Source: Thalassotalea algicola (GTDB taxonomy: Bacteria; Pseudomonadota; Gammaproteobacteria; Enterobacterales; Alteromonadaceae). Taken from it: DNA of 64,000 nt. Location of the stretch: contig NZ_JABBXH010000001.1 in NCBI RefSeq assembly GCF_012932965.1, positions 124,001-188,000 of the forward strand, in the 5' to 3' direction. Below the pieces are notes generated by a model, which saw only the letters and a program-made list of their open reading frames with translations, did not search any database and had not been told where the DNA came from. Position numbers and translations under genes: made by a program. Of this stretch, positions 14,213-22,018 are shown in pieces. Each line of letters starts with the position of its first letter. The first letter of the stretch is position 1.

Positions 14213-14680
14213 ATGAAAATAAAAATTGACGACTTATCAGGCGGTGAAGTCATCAAATTGCTCGAAGAACACTTAGCAGACATGTACGCCACATCTCCTC
14301 CAGAAAGTGTCCATGCACTAGATGTAGAAAGCCTGAAATCACCAGACATTACATTTTTCAGTGGCTGGGTTGAGGATAAATTACAAGGCTGCTTGGCAAT
14401 AAAAAAAATTGACGCTGAACACATTGAACTAAAATCAATGCGAACGAGTAACTTAGCTAGAAAATCAGGCGTGGCAACCAAGTTACTCAAACACGCATTA
14501 AATGCAGCCATTGAGTTAGGATATAAAAAAGTGAGTTTAGAAACGGGCTCACAAGAATTTTTCCGACCGGCTCGAACTTTATATGAAAAGTTTGGATTCA
14601 CTTATTGCAAGCCGTTTGCAAATTACAAAGACGATCCGCATAGCCGATTTATGACGTTGGAGCTTGGCGAAGTATTTTAG
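14213..14680 (+). CDS. GNAT family N-acetyltransferase (YsnE/PaiA-like)
   Basis: 155 residues. It has the MYATSPPESVHALDVESLKS segment and motif A around RTSNLARKSGVATKLLKHAL. ETGSQEFFRPARTLYEKFGF and YKDDPHSRFMTLEL are typical of the YsnE-like branch. It acetylates a small amine, substrate unknown. The ribosome site is weak (GGAGTAATGG region). Confidence 0.85.
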   Translation: MKIKIDDLSGGEVIKLLEEHLADMYATSPPESVHALDVESLKSPDITFFSGWVEDKLQGCLAIKKIDAEHIELKSMRTSNLARKSGVATKLLKHALNAAIELGYKKVSLETGSQEFFRPARTLYEKFGFTYCKPFANYKDDPHSRFMTLELGEVF

Positions 14681-14684
14681 TAAC

Positions 14685-14724
14685 CATAACTAATTTGCAA
14701 GGCATATCTAGCAAATTAGTTATG
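14685..14724. repeat. Perfect 14-bp inverted repeat
   Basis: CATAACTAATTTGC (14685-14698) and GCAAATTAGTTATG (14711-14724) enclose a 12-base loop. No T run follows, so it is an imperfect terminator. Its ends, CATAAC and GTTATG, resemble attC cores, so it may be a minimal attC relic. Confidence 0.6.
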
Positions 14725-14726
14725 CT

Positions 14727-15128
14727 TTGATTCGCAAGGAGCATATCATCAAATACTTAGCATTAAGCCTTATTTTTATATTAGCTGGCTGTACTAGCGT
14801 TAAAAATATCATGCCTGAGCCTAACGTTGTTACCAAAACAAAGTTGGTGACAGCAAAAAAAAGCTACACACCTCAATTGTGGTCGCATCATCAATTACTA
14901 AATGAAACTCCAGCGTTATGTGCGGAAAAAGGCGTAAGTATTTTGACTTCCCTAGGATTCAACTCTGTGATTAAAAACGGCAACTATGTTTATGGTAATT
15001 TCAATATGAACCGCGCCGCAATTAAATGCGTACAGGTGAATGAGCAAACCTTTGTATATACTGCTGTTGCAGGTGCTGACGTAAAGCTAGTCGAAAAACT
15101 TAGGAATGAAATCGCATGGAAATTATAA
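14727..15128 (+). CDS. Lipoprotein with an unusual start region
   Basis: A lipobox (ILAGC) follows a hydrophobic stretch. The mature part ends with a domain containing one Cys pair (LCAEKG, IKCVQ). The only standard start is TTG 14727 (133 residues), which has no ribosome site. A strong AAGGAG (14736-14741) lies inside the frame and would serve a start at ATC 14748 (ATC AAA TAC TTA), exactly where a lipoprotein would begin MKYLALSL. Either a rare ATC start, a start-codon loss, or the TTG is used. Confidence 0.6.
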   Translation: MIRKEHIIKYLALSLIFILAGCTSVKNIMPEPNVVTKTKLVTAKKSYTPQLWSHHQLLNETPALCAEKGVSILTSLGFNSVIKNGNYVYGNFNMNRAAIKCVQVNEQTFVYTAVAGADVKLVEKLRNEIAWKL

Positions 15129-15135
15129 TTAAAAT

Positions 15136-15411
15136 ATGAACTGTCGAATGAAAGCCATTATTCTGTTAACGCTTTCTGCATTGTTTTTAACAGTTGCGAT
15201 CTGGTGTTTAACTTGGGCATTCTCGTCCGCTAATATTACAGCAGGTTTTTGTGAAAGTGAGTCTTTTCAGTTTCAAAGCAGGTGCAATAGCCCTTTCATT
15301 GCGATAATTTTATTTGCAATTTCAGCGGCAAGTTCCGGTGTTTGTTTCTGTTGGGGTATCAAAATGCGAAAGCACAAAAGGCACCGTATGAACGCACAAT
15401 GTAATTTATAG
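15136..15411 (+). CDS. Small membrane protein, two TM helices
   Basis: 91 residues. TM helices at about 6-29 and 52-75 flank a loop with two cysteines (GFCESE, SRCNS); further Cys lie in helix 2 (VCFCWG). The tail is very basic (KMRKHKRHR). Family unknown. There is no clear ribosome site; translation may be coupled to the lipoprotein that ends 7 bp upstream. Confidence 0.55.
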   Translation: MNCRMKAIILLTLSALFLTVAIWCLTWAFSSANITAGFCESESFQFQSRCNSPFIAIILFAISAASSGVCFCWGIKMRKHKRHRMNAQCNL

Positions 15412-15606
15412 AAAGCTTCTTTATTTAGCACAGATTAACCATAACAACGTCTTATCATACTAAACAGTACTGCCTCGTATTTTACTTTTCGATACATTTA
15501 ACTTTATAAAACAATGACGTGAAGCTTCTTACTTTATGACATTATATCAAAGACCCATTAAGCGCTTACTTTATTAAGTGATGTTATTTTTCTAAAGGAT
15601 AATTCA
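15412..15606. other. Intergenic stretch, possible attC ruin
   Basis: ATAACAACG at 15441 and ATGTTATTT at 15581 could be distant remains of attC cores, and GAAGCTTCTT occurs twice (about 15411 and 15522). Too weak to call a site. Confidence 0.2.
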
Positions 15607-16068
15607 ATGTATCAGCTAGTAGCAGCCATATTCATCTTGTTATTTTCGGTGGGTACCATCGCAAAAACCTATAGCGAAGAACAACTTGTCATACTAGCAA
15701 ATGAGTTTGTTACAGCTAAAAATGCTCGCCAACAACCTGATACTACCGAGCAAGATGTCGAACACTATATCTCACTGCTAGCAGATGAATTTATTGATGA
15801 ACATGTGAAATTTGGCGTAACTATTACCAGCAAGGCAGAGCTTAGAAAAGGGATGATTGCTAAAATGGCAGACGAGGTCATTTATAGCTCAATTACGATT
15901 AATCAAACAATGACAGGTGCGAACGTTGTGATGATAAAAATGACTGAAAAAGGCAAAGTAAAGCCAAGTCATTTAGATAAAGTTATTGAATACAAAAGTA
16001 CCAATGTAGTTTCGTTAGAATTTGACGAAAATAAAAAAATAAAGCGAATACGCCGACATCACGGGTAG
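15607..16068 (+). CDS. Secreted NTF2-like protein
   Basis: 153 residues. The signal peptide is cut near residue 19 (VGTIAKTYSE). The mature part has an N-terminal helix (EEQLVILANEFVTAKNARQQ), a helix HYISLLADEFIDEHVKFG, and terminal strands NVVSLEFDENKKIKRIRRH, as in periplasmic SnoaL/NTF2-like proteins. Ligand unknown. AAAGGA precedes the ATG. Confidence 0.7.
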   Translation: MYQLVAAIFILLFSVGTIAKTYSEEQLVILANEFVTAKNARQQPDTTEQDVEHYISLLADEFIDEHVKFGVTITSKAELRKGMIAKMADEVIYSSITINQTMTGANVVMIKMTEKGKVKPSHLDKVIEYKSTNVVSLEFDENKKIKRIRRHHG

Positions 16069-16109
16069 CGTAAAGCGTAACAGAAACAACAGCTTTGCAA
16101 GGAAATTTA

Positions 16110-16523
16110 ATGAAAATTGAAGTTTTAGATAATCCAGATAGAGAATTATTAGATTATTTAGATAAAAAAATTGCTGATTTTAATTGGCGTCACTGGGAAG
16201 TTGAAGAAAGACTGCCCTTAGCCATTCAAATAAAAAATGATGACGGTGACGTGATTGCAGGTGCTGGTGCCCGCACTTTTGGCAATTGGCTATTATTAAA
16301 TACACTTTGGGTGTCTGACGAGCTTCGCGGCCAAAATATTGGTAGTCAAATATTGGAAAAAATAGAGCAAGCGGGTAAACAAAGAGGCTGCATTAAATGT
16401 TTACTGGACACCTTAAACTTTCAAGCCATGCCCTTTTATGAAAAACATGGTTACCAAGTACAGTGGGTACAAGAAGACTATCCTAAAACAGGCTGTAAAT
16501 ACTTCATGGTCAAGGATTTGTAG
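16110..16523 (+). CDS. GNAT family N-acetyltransferase
   Basis: 137 residues from ATG 16110 (AAGGAAA eight bases upstream). Motif A is NTLWVSDELRGQNIGSQILE, motif B AMPFYEKHGYQVQWV. The N-terminal FNWRHWEVEERLPLAIQIKN is typical of the small stand-alone GNATs common in integron cassettes. Substrate unknown. Confidence 0.85.
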   Translation: MKIEVLDNPDRELLDYLDKKIADFNWRHWEVEERLPLAIQIKNDDGDVIAGAGARTFGNWLLLNTLWVSDELRGQNIGSQILEKIEQAGKQRGCIKCLLDTLNFQAMPFYEKHGYQVQWVQEDYPKTGCKYFMVKDL

Positions 16524-16586
16524 CAATAGATAATCTATTCGGTATGATGCATATATGGAATTCCTCTTTTGAATAAGGATATACAA

Positions 16587-16925
16587 ATGAAAAATTTATT
16601 ATTCACTGGCCTTATGCTTGCAGTTTCAGGCAGCGTTTGTGCTCAAAGTTACCAAATTTCATCGAAAATTGACGTCAATGAACAAACCATTGGTAGCCCG
16701 GTATTGATTGTAAATGCCGGTGAACTTGCCAATATTTCAGTAGCGGATAAATACAGTGTTAGTGTATTAATAACACCTGAGTCTGCATCACAGGTTTTGC
16801 TTAATTTGGCGACTAAAGAAGGGGAAATGACCAGGAGCACAGAGCTCTCCTTACCATTAGATAAAAAGGTTGAGCTAGAAATTGGTAAGCAATCATTTGA
16901 ATTGCTAATAAATAAAGTTCAATAA
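16587..16925 (+). CDS. Secreted small hypothetical protein
   Basis: 112 residues from ATG 16587 (AAGGAT upstream). The signal peptide is cut after VCA near residue 19. The mature part is all-beta: IGSPVLIVNAGELANISVAD, then LSLPLDKKVELEIGKQSFEL. Overall pattern and length recall the cassette protein at 3760-4122, suggesting a shared fold. Function unknown. Confidence 0.7.
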   Translation: MKNLLFTGLMLAVSGSVCAQSYQISSKIDVNEQTIGSPVLIVNAGELANISVADKYSVSVLITPESASQVLLNLATKEGEMTRSTELSLPLDKKVELEIGKQSFELLINKVQ

Positions 16926-16967
16926 CAAATTGAACGAGAATTATACTCACCATTTATAAGAGGCATT

Positions 16968-17444
16968 ATGAGTTTTAAAACGATATTTTCTCTTACTGTC
17001 ACACATTTATTAGTCGGTGTAATAGGGTTTGGCTTAGGAATTTATGCCCTTCCCATCTTAACTGCTCCGCCAGCACCTCAAGCCAATGAACTTAGTGTGC
17101 TGTCTAAATCTGCCGTATTTACCGCAGAATTTACTAAAGACTTAAAAGGCAGTGACGCGCTTCACTGGGGAGAAGGAGAAGTCGCTATTGGGGACGATCA
17201 TATATCACTATTAGGTAGCCTTGCACCCGGTCCTGATTACAAGCTTTATTTGTCGCCAACGTTTGTAGAAACAGAAGCTGAATTTAAGCGTTTAAAACAC
17301 ACAATGAAAATGGTAGGTAACGTAAACACCTTCGACAACTTCATCGTGAAATATTCTGAGTCGATAGATTTACAGCAATTTAATACAGTGGTCGTGTGGT
17401 GTGAAAGCTTTGGTGAGTTTATAACATCTGCCAAATATCGGTAA
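16968..17444 (+). CDS. DM13 domain protein, membrane-anchored
   Basis: 158 residues. One TM or signal anchor (about 8-31) is followed by a DM13 domain (about 50-156): HWGEGEVAIGDDHISLLGSL, APGPDYKLYLSP, and the C-terminal VVVWCESFGEFITSAKY with the conserved cysteine. DM13 domains are proposed to serve in extracellular or periplasmic redox chemistry. No partner is visible. Confidence 0.85.
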   Translation: MSFKTIFSLTVTHLLVGVIGFGLGIYALPILTAPPAPQANELSVLSKSAVFTAEFTKDLKGSDALHWGEGEVAIGDDHISLLGSLAPGPDYKLYLSPTFVETEAEFKRLKHTMKMVGNVNTFDNFIVKYSESIDLQQFNTVVVWCESFGEFITSAKYR

Positions 17445-17478
17445 CACTTTAAACCACAATTAAACGGAACAAAATGAA

Positions 17479-17766
17479 ATGGATACTCACGCCCTTAAAA
17501 TTAAACGCAGTAACTTATTGTTAAAATGCCTGATGGCATTGACCTTGCTGTTATTCGTCCTTCAATATAGTCAAACTCAAGTATTCGATTTAGGCGAGTT
17601 TGCTAGCACAATCGCTATTTTGGCATTTTTACGCGGCTTGTTACTGTCACCTTTTATGCTGAATACCCCCATGAAAGAGTGGTTTAAAGGCAATGTAGGT
17701 TTTAATAAACAAAGTTATCAATACTTTATATTAGCACTGGTGTTAGCCTTAGTTGGCTCAATATAA
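17479..17766 (+). CDS. Small membrane protein
   Basis: 95 residues with two or three hydrophobic segments (about 14-30, 40-58, 79-94) and a basic N-terminus. No family recognised. An ATG five bases upstream (17474) is out of frame. The ribosome site ACGGAAC is weak. Confidence 0.55.
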   Translation: MDTHALKIKRSNLLLKCLMALTLLLFVLQYSQTQVFDLGEFASTIAILAFLRGLLLSPFMLNTPMKEWFKGNVGFNKQSYQYFILALVLALVGSI

Positions 17767-17816
17767 CTAATAGGCATTCGTTCAGCGGTTCTAATAGATC
17801 ACATTAGGAGATAGTT

Positions 17817-17975
17817 ATGGAATCAATGGGAATTATGGGGTTTATGCTTGGTGGTGCAGGGATGACTTTCGCACTAATAGCATTAGGCCAAGTTGCAAAT
17901 GTAAAAAAAGAACTCACCGAATTAAAAGCAAGCTTAGATAAATCAGGTAACGTCGTAACCAAACAAGATGAATAA
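17817..17975 (+). CDS. 52-residue TM plus coiled-coil protein
   Basis: TAGGAG (17805-17810) precedes ATG 17817; the frame ends at TAA 17973-17975. The peptide has a Gly/Met-rich TM helix (about 4-25) and a charged helix (VKKELTELKASLDKSG). It sits 12 bp before the DUF4177 gene, so the two are likely one operon. Confidence 0.7.
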   Translation: MESMGIMGFMLGGAGMTFALIALGQVANVKKELTELKASLDKSGNVVTKQDE

Positions 17976-17987
17976 AGAGAGATATCA

Positions 17988-18176
17988 ATGTTCAAATACA
18001 AAATTGTCGATACAAGAGATGTAGAAACAGCTGGAATTTTTAAAGGAAGAAAGCGAGAAGATGTCGAGCAGTACTTAAACTCTTTGGGTGCAGAAGGCTG
18101 GGAACTAGTTAATGTTGATTTCCGCGAACTTGAAGGAGGTTTAGAGTTTGCAGGTATTATGAAAAAAGCGATTTAA
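17988..18176 (+). CDS. DUF4177 domain protein
   Basis: 62 residues, the full length of DUF4177: MFKYKIVDTRDVE opening and the signature LNSLGAEGWELVNVDF. Members are small cytoplasmic proteins of unknown function. It follows the 52-residue membrane peptide, suggesting a membrane-associated pair. AAAGAGAGA lies before the ATG. Confidence 0.8.
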   Translation: MFKYKIVDTRDVETAGIFKGRKREDVEQYLNSLGAEGWELVNVDFRELEGGLEFAGIMKKAI

Positions 18177-18191
18177 TTCACTGAATTAAAA

Positions 18192-18233
18192 GCTAAATAT
18201 ATAATAACGATAAAATTAACTGTATATTTTAGC
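18192..18233. repeat. Imperfect inverted repeat after DUF4177 gene
   Basis: GCTAAATATA (18192-18201) pairs with TATATTTTAGC (18223-18233), with a 21-base loop. CGTTACTTTTT follows. It may be a weak terminator or an attC ruin. Confidence 0.35.
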
Positions 18234-18265
18234 CGTTACTTTTTCTTAAAACTTCAGGAACGTTC

Positions 18266-18709
18266 ATGTACGGCACTCTACTGTTGCTCCACATATTAGC
18301 CGCCACAATTTGGACTGGTGGTCATATCGTTTTATCTTGTGTTGTGCTACCTAGGGTACTAAAAGAACGCTCGCCAGAGCAGCTACTGCGATTTGAATCC
18401 GCCTATGAAAAAATTGGCATGCCAGCACTTATTATACAAGTTGTTACCGGCGTTATGCTGGCGTATCGCCTAATTCCCGACTTTAGCCTTTGGTTTGATA
18501 TGAGCAATCCTGCTGCTCACCCTATTGCCGCTAAATTAACCTTACTTTTGCTCACCGTTTGTTTTGCCATAGATGCAAGGTTTAGAGTAATTCCTAAACT
18601 GTCAGAAAAGAACTTAATCGATATGGCCTGGCACATTATTCCTGTTACGTTCTTTTCTGTGCTGTTTGTCGCTGTCGGTGTTTCATTTAGAACAGGCTGG
18701 TTATCTTAA
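18266..18709 (+). CDS. CopD family-like membrane protein
   Basis: 147 residues, four TM helices. The opening LLLLHILAATIWTGGHIVLSC and the later HPIAAKLTLLLLTVCFAIDARF match the CopD/DUF2214-like family, which has conserved His in the first and third helices. The family is tied to copper handling or haem binding. No cop genes are next to it, so the role is open. Confidence 0.7.
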   Translation: MYGTLLLLHILAATIWTGGHIVLSCVVLPRVLKERSPEQLLRFESAYEKIGMPALIIQVVTGVMLAYRLIPDFSLWFDMSNPAAHPIAAKLTLLLLTVCFAIDARFRVIPKLSEKNLIDMAWHIIPVTFFSVLFVAVGVSFRTGWLS

Positions 18710-18831
18710 CTTTTTTAAAGACGTACCAGAGCTAGCACAGCATAATGCAAGGCTAGCTATAATCTGAAAGGTTGCTCTCTCCATAAAGAGTTCTTTTCTT
18801 AACAGTTCCAATAATAGGCTTACACCAAGCC

Positions 18832-19689
18832 TCAACTAACGCTAAGTTCAGATTTACAGCTTGCTGTATTTGCCAGCTTTATCTTGTTAGACGAATTTAA
18901 CTGGGCCTTCGTTTGAGCTATCTGACCTTCAAGCAAGTTACGTCCTGGGCTAAGCATTAACTGACTAGCAATCTGTTGAGCTTCGTTCAACCTAATATTA
19001 GCGAAATCTAGTCTTCCTACCCCAGCTTCCGCTGTTGACCATATCAAGTAAGTCCAAATATGTGTGCTAGAAACTGTATAAGTATTGTGCTCAGGGTAGT
19101 TGTCAAATACTTTCAAAGCTTCATTAAAATTCATTCGTCCTAGTTCGACCTCTCCAGACAAAAGCTTGAGATTTGCAACTCCTCGTAATGCTGCGACTTC
19201 ATCATTTACACTCTCTGAAGTCGCTTTCGCCAATTTATAATATTTCTCAGCATCATTTAATTGATAAGCATTTTGCAGAGCAAGTGCAATTGAACCGTAT
19301 TCAGTAGAAGAAATTACGTCATGAGGTAGTTTTTCCGCTAAGTATGCTGCTTGCTTAGCCAAAAGTGTACTCTCTTGACTTATTTGAGCTCCCAAAAAAC
19401 CAATAGCATTTTTATCACATTCATATTTTTTTGAAAGTTCAAACTGAGTAGTTGGCAACACCGTCAACCTCTGCAGAATGCTCCTTAATTCTGACTTCGT
19501 ATTCTGAATATCCTGCATTTCGGTTCTTTTAAAAGACACAACAGTGGTGCCAAATGAGAAAAGCAGCGCTGCAATTGATACCCAAATAGAAATATTTTTA
19601 AACCAAGGGCTTCTCTGGCTCATCACCTCAATCTGTAAGGCGTCAACCTCCCCCTTTAGGTTCTCTAATTTTTCATCTGTATTTGCCAT
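18832..19689 (-). CDS. Membrane-anchored TPR-like protein
   Basis: 285 residues from ATG 19689 (AAAGGATTAAAA upstream); longer frames run into the neighbouring gene. A short coiled coil (about 5-24) precedes one TM helix (about 33-52), then helical hairpins resembling TPRs (about 120-260), e.g. YGSIALALQNAYQLNDAEKY and GRMNFNEALKVFDNYPEHNT. It follows the secreted HExxH gene by 16 bp and is probably in one operon with it. Function unknown. Confidence 0.75.
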   Translation of the reverse strand: MANTDEKLENLKGEVDALQIEVMSQRSPWFKNISIWVSIAALLFSFGTTVVSFKRTEMQDIQNTKSELRSILQRLTVLPTTQFELSKKYECDKNAIGFLGAQISQESTLLAKQAAYLAEKLPHDVISSTEYGSIALALQNAYQLNDAEKYYKLAKATSESVNDEVAALRGVANLKLLSGEVELGRMNFNEALKVFDNYPEHNTYTVSSTHIWTYLIWSTAEAGVGRLDFANIRLNEAQQIASQLMLSPGRNLLEGQIAQTKAQLNSSNKIKLANTASCKSELSVS

Positions 19690-19705
19690 TTTTAATCCTT
19701 TTCTC

Positions 19706-20182
19706 TTAACCATTAAGGCAAGCATAAATATTTTGTGCTCTAGCTGGACCAGGTAGATGTGTATAACTCCCTGGCATCTGAGAAATCTGGTTGAGTAGAG
19801 TAGCCACCTGATTCGGATGGTAAATAAGACCGAGGCTACGCATATTACGAATAGCAAAGCAGTCAGATGCAGCTTCATTCCCTCCGACTACGTGATGAGC
19901 ACACTCATGTAAAAACCAAAACTGCCCGACAAAGCCTGGAACACTATTAAAAAAACCTGGGCCTAACTGTATAGTAGGATATCCATTATGTGAGGCTCTT
20001 CCGATAAACTGATTTACTGAAGGGTCTACGTAGATAGCTGCCAATTGCCCTTGTGCTGTAGTACAGTACATATTCACTCCTCCTATATTTACAGAAGAAA
20101 GAGGTCCTTGTACTTGAGCAACAGAAATAAGTGGTAGCTGCACAATTGCAGCTACCAAAAAGTAAAAACAAATTTTATTCAT
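19706..20182 (-). CDS. Secreted HExxH-motif protein, putative metallopeptidase
   Basis: 158 residues. The signal peptide is cut near residue 22 (SVAQVQ). HECAHH at 92-97 gives H92, E93 and H96 of a zinc-protease helix, with E103 and D107 downstream as candidates for a third ligand (gluzincin-like spacing). Four further Cys could form disulfides. It is shorter than most secreted proteases. Whether it is an active peptidase is unproven. GGAGATG precedes the start, and the TPR membrane gene follows. Confidence 0.75.
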   Translation of the reverse strand: MNKICFYFLVAAIVQLPLISVAQVQGPLSSVNIGGVNMYCTTAQGQLAAIYVDPSVNQFIGRASHNGYPTIQLGPGFFNSVPGFVGQFWFLHECAHHVVGGNEAASDCFAIRNMRSLGLIYHPNQVATLLNQISQMPGSYTHLPGPARAQNIYACLNG

Positions 20183-20358
20183 AATTCATCTCCATGTGAT
20201 TTATGCAAAAACTTAAATTAGGCAAATTTCAATAGGCTTAATCACCTTCACGATTTTATTGAATTAACGAACAGCCACGCAAAGAACAAACCTAATACGC
20301 GAGTTAAAACACGGGTAGCCTACTTATTTAACGACTGATAAATCGCCTTTTTTAAATA

Positions 20359-20557
20359 CTACTTAGTAGATTTTGACAAGAATATTATTTGGGGTAACCA
20401 GTCGGCAACAGAATAAAACATGACGATAAGTAAAGTGAATGTTGCATCAATTCCATATATGCCGGTAATAAGTAGAACAACATAGCCTATAGGAAGCAAA
20501 ACAATACGCACCATCGATAATATTGTCTTAGCGACCCAAGGATCTAAAAAACTCCAT
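20359..20557 (-). pseudogene. Small membrane protein gene with homopolymer frameshift
   Basis: On the minus strand AAGGA (20563-20567) and ATG 20557 open MEFF and then hit a stop. Removing one T of the six-T run (20546-20551) would give one continuous 65-codon frame: MEFLDPWVAKTILSM, a hydrophobic stretch IVLLPIGYVVLLITG and YSVADWLPQIIFLSKSTK. It may be a pseudogene, a slippery-site frameshift or a sequencing error. A 14-codon TTG-started ORF with AGGAGG (20570-20614) lies just upstream. Confidence 0.5.
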
Positions 20558-20707
20558 AACTATCCTTGTTTACCTGACAATATAATATGTAGACTGCAAA
20601 GTAGTAATAGTCAAATTAACCTCCTCAATAACCAGAAAATTTAAATTGGATCCAGTTTTTCTCAAATCGTATTGTTCCATACTGGCCATAAGCCATAATC
20701 CATTCTT

Positions 20708-20729
20708 ATCAAATGATTATTATTCTCTT
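20708..20729. promoter_or_regulatory. Fur-box-like sequence
   Basis: ATCAAATGATTATTATTCTC is close to the Fur consensus (AATGATAATTATTCTC core). It lies 150 bp upstream of the minus-strand membrane gene and 160 bp upstream of the PfpI gene, so either could be the target. Confidence 0.4.
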
Positions 20730-20829
20730 AATACTTTTAGATTAAACGAGTTTAAGTATTGGTCTTAAATATTCACGATTCAGTTACGTTGTATAAGAAT
20801 AATAGCTTCAACGTATTTTCACCGGACAC

Positions 20830-20847
20830 TTCACATTTGTTTCACAT
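20830..20847 (+). promoter_or_regulatory. Direct repeat, likely response-regulator box
   Basis: TTCACAT occurs at 20830-20836 and again at 20841-20847, an 11-base period. This is the spacing used by OmpR/PhoB-family regulators binding as dimers. It lies about 45 bp upstream of the operon that encodes such a regulator, consistent with autoregulation. Confidence 0.5.
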
Positions 20848-20891
20848 CGACTTTGCGAAACTAGCGTCAGTTTAATCGCAAGGAAACGAAT

Positions 20892-22016
20892 ATGAGAAAC
20901 ATAATATTTACGCTATGTATTACGCTTTTTATTGCAGTAATGGGCTATATGCCTTTTGCCAGTGCAAAGCAAAACCCTAAAGTATTGATGGTCGTTAGTA
21001 GCTATGGCGAAGACCAAGGTAAAACAAAGCCAGGCTATGAGTTTGATGAATTTGCCAAAGCTTATTTAGTTTTCAAACAAAATGGTTTAGCTATCGATGT
21101 TGCCAGCCCGAAAGGCGGATTAGTTGAAGCTGATGAATATGATGCTAGCAAGCCTTTTAACGCTAAATTATTAGCTGATGAACAAGCCAACCAACAAATT
21201 GCTCAGACAATTGCGCTAAGCGAGATTAATGCGCAGGATTATCAAGCCGTGTTCGTGGTTGGCGGTAAGGGGGCAATGTTTGATTTACCTTACGATAAGC
21301 ACTTGCAAGCAATTATTGCGGACATCTATCAAAATCAAGGTACGGTTTCAGCAGTATGTCACGGCCCTGCAGCACTTACAGAAGTAAAGCTTGCTAACGG
21401 TGAATATCTTGTTGCTAATAAAAAAGTAAACGGTTTTACCAATGAAGAAGAAAAAGTTTTCGGTAAAAAGTGGGTAAAGCATTTTGATTTTTTACTTGAA
21501 GACCGTTTAATCGAGCGTGGTGCCAAGTTTGAAAAAGCAGGGAAAATGTTAGGCTATGTCGCTATCGACAACAGGCTTGTTACTGGACAAAACCCTATGT
21601 CGACAGGTAAAACAGCCATTGAAGTAGTGCGCTCTTTGGGTATTACACCAAAAGCAATGCACTTTGCTGACGAAGCAAGCATGGAGTTAGTTAATAACTT
21701 ATTGGTAAATAATCAAGATATCAGCAAAGCATTAGCAGAAAACACCTCACTTTATGACCCTAAGTTAATCGCCATGTACGGCTTCTTTCACTTAAAAACT
21801 GCGGCCGATAAACACGCTATTGCCCAAGCCGTAAAATTAATGGAAGCATCAAAGCCTTATATGAAGCACCCTAAATTATCCCTTGCTATTGCTAAAGGTT
21901 ATGAAAAACTAGGGAATTACCAGCAAGCTAAATTAACATTAAATGAGTTACTTGCGACTAACCCTGAATTTGAAGACGCAAAAACCTTACTTAACAAAAT
22001 AAGCTCGAACAGTTAA
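20892..22016 (+). CDS. Secreted DJ-1/PfpI protein with C-terminal TPR-like domain
   Basis: 374 residues. The signal peptide is cut near residue 25 (FASAKQ). A class I glutamine-amidotransferase-like DJ-1/PfpI domain (about 28-255) is of the Hsp31/YhbO-type: E50 in PGYEFDEFA, nucleophile C156-H157 in SAVCHGPAAL. Residues about 265-374 form helical repeats resembling TPR. Family members act as glyoxalase III, deglycase or chaperone; the exported form with TPR is unusual. AAGGAAACG precedes the ATG. It is the first gene of an operon with a response regulator and a sensor kinase, each 2 bp apart. Confidence 0.85.
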   Translation: MRNIIFTLCITLFIAVMGYMPFASAKQNPKVLMVVSSYGEDQGKTKPGYEFDEFAKAYLVFKQNGLAIDVASPKGGLVEADEYDASKPFNAKLLADEQANQQIAQTIALSEINAQDYQAVFVVGGKGAMFDLPYDKHLQAIIADIYQNQGTVSAVCHGPAALTEVKLANGEYLVANKKVNGFTNEEEKVFGKKWVKHFDFLLEDRLIERGAKFEKAGKMLGYVAIDNRLVTGQNPMSTGKTAIEVVRSLGITPKAMHFADEASMELVNNLLVNNQDISKALAENTSLYDPKLIAMYGFFHLKTAADKHAIAQAVKLMEASKPYMKHPKLSLAIAKGYEKLGNYQQAKLTLNELLATNPEFEDAKTLLNKISSNS

Positions 22017-22018
22017 CA

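Larger units (their letters stand above)
20183..20891. other. Long intergenic region before the PfpI operon
   Basis: It contains the frameshifted membrane gene (20359-20557), a 14-codon upstream ORF (20570-20614, minus), a Fur-box-like stretch (20708-20729) and a direct repeat close to the PfpI gene (20830-20847). 20183-20358 shows nothing I recognise. Confidence 0.5.

Noticed and set aside
1-18300. CRISPR array
   Set aside because: The repeats are about 100 bp, hairpin-forming and spaced by genes, with no short regular spacers; they are attC sites.
19690-19878. N-terminal extension of the TPR membrane protein
   Set aside because: The longer frame overlaps the neighbouring HExxH gene; the ATG at 19689 has a good ribosome site.
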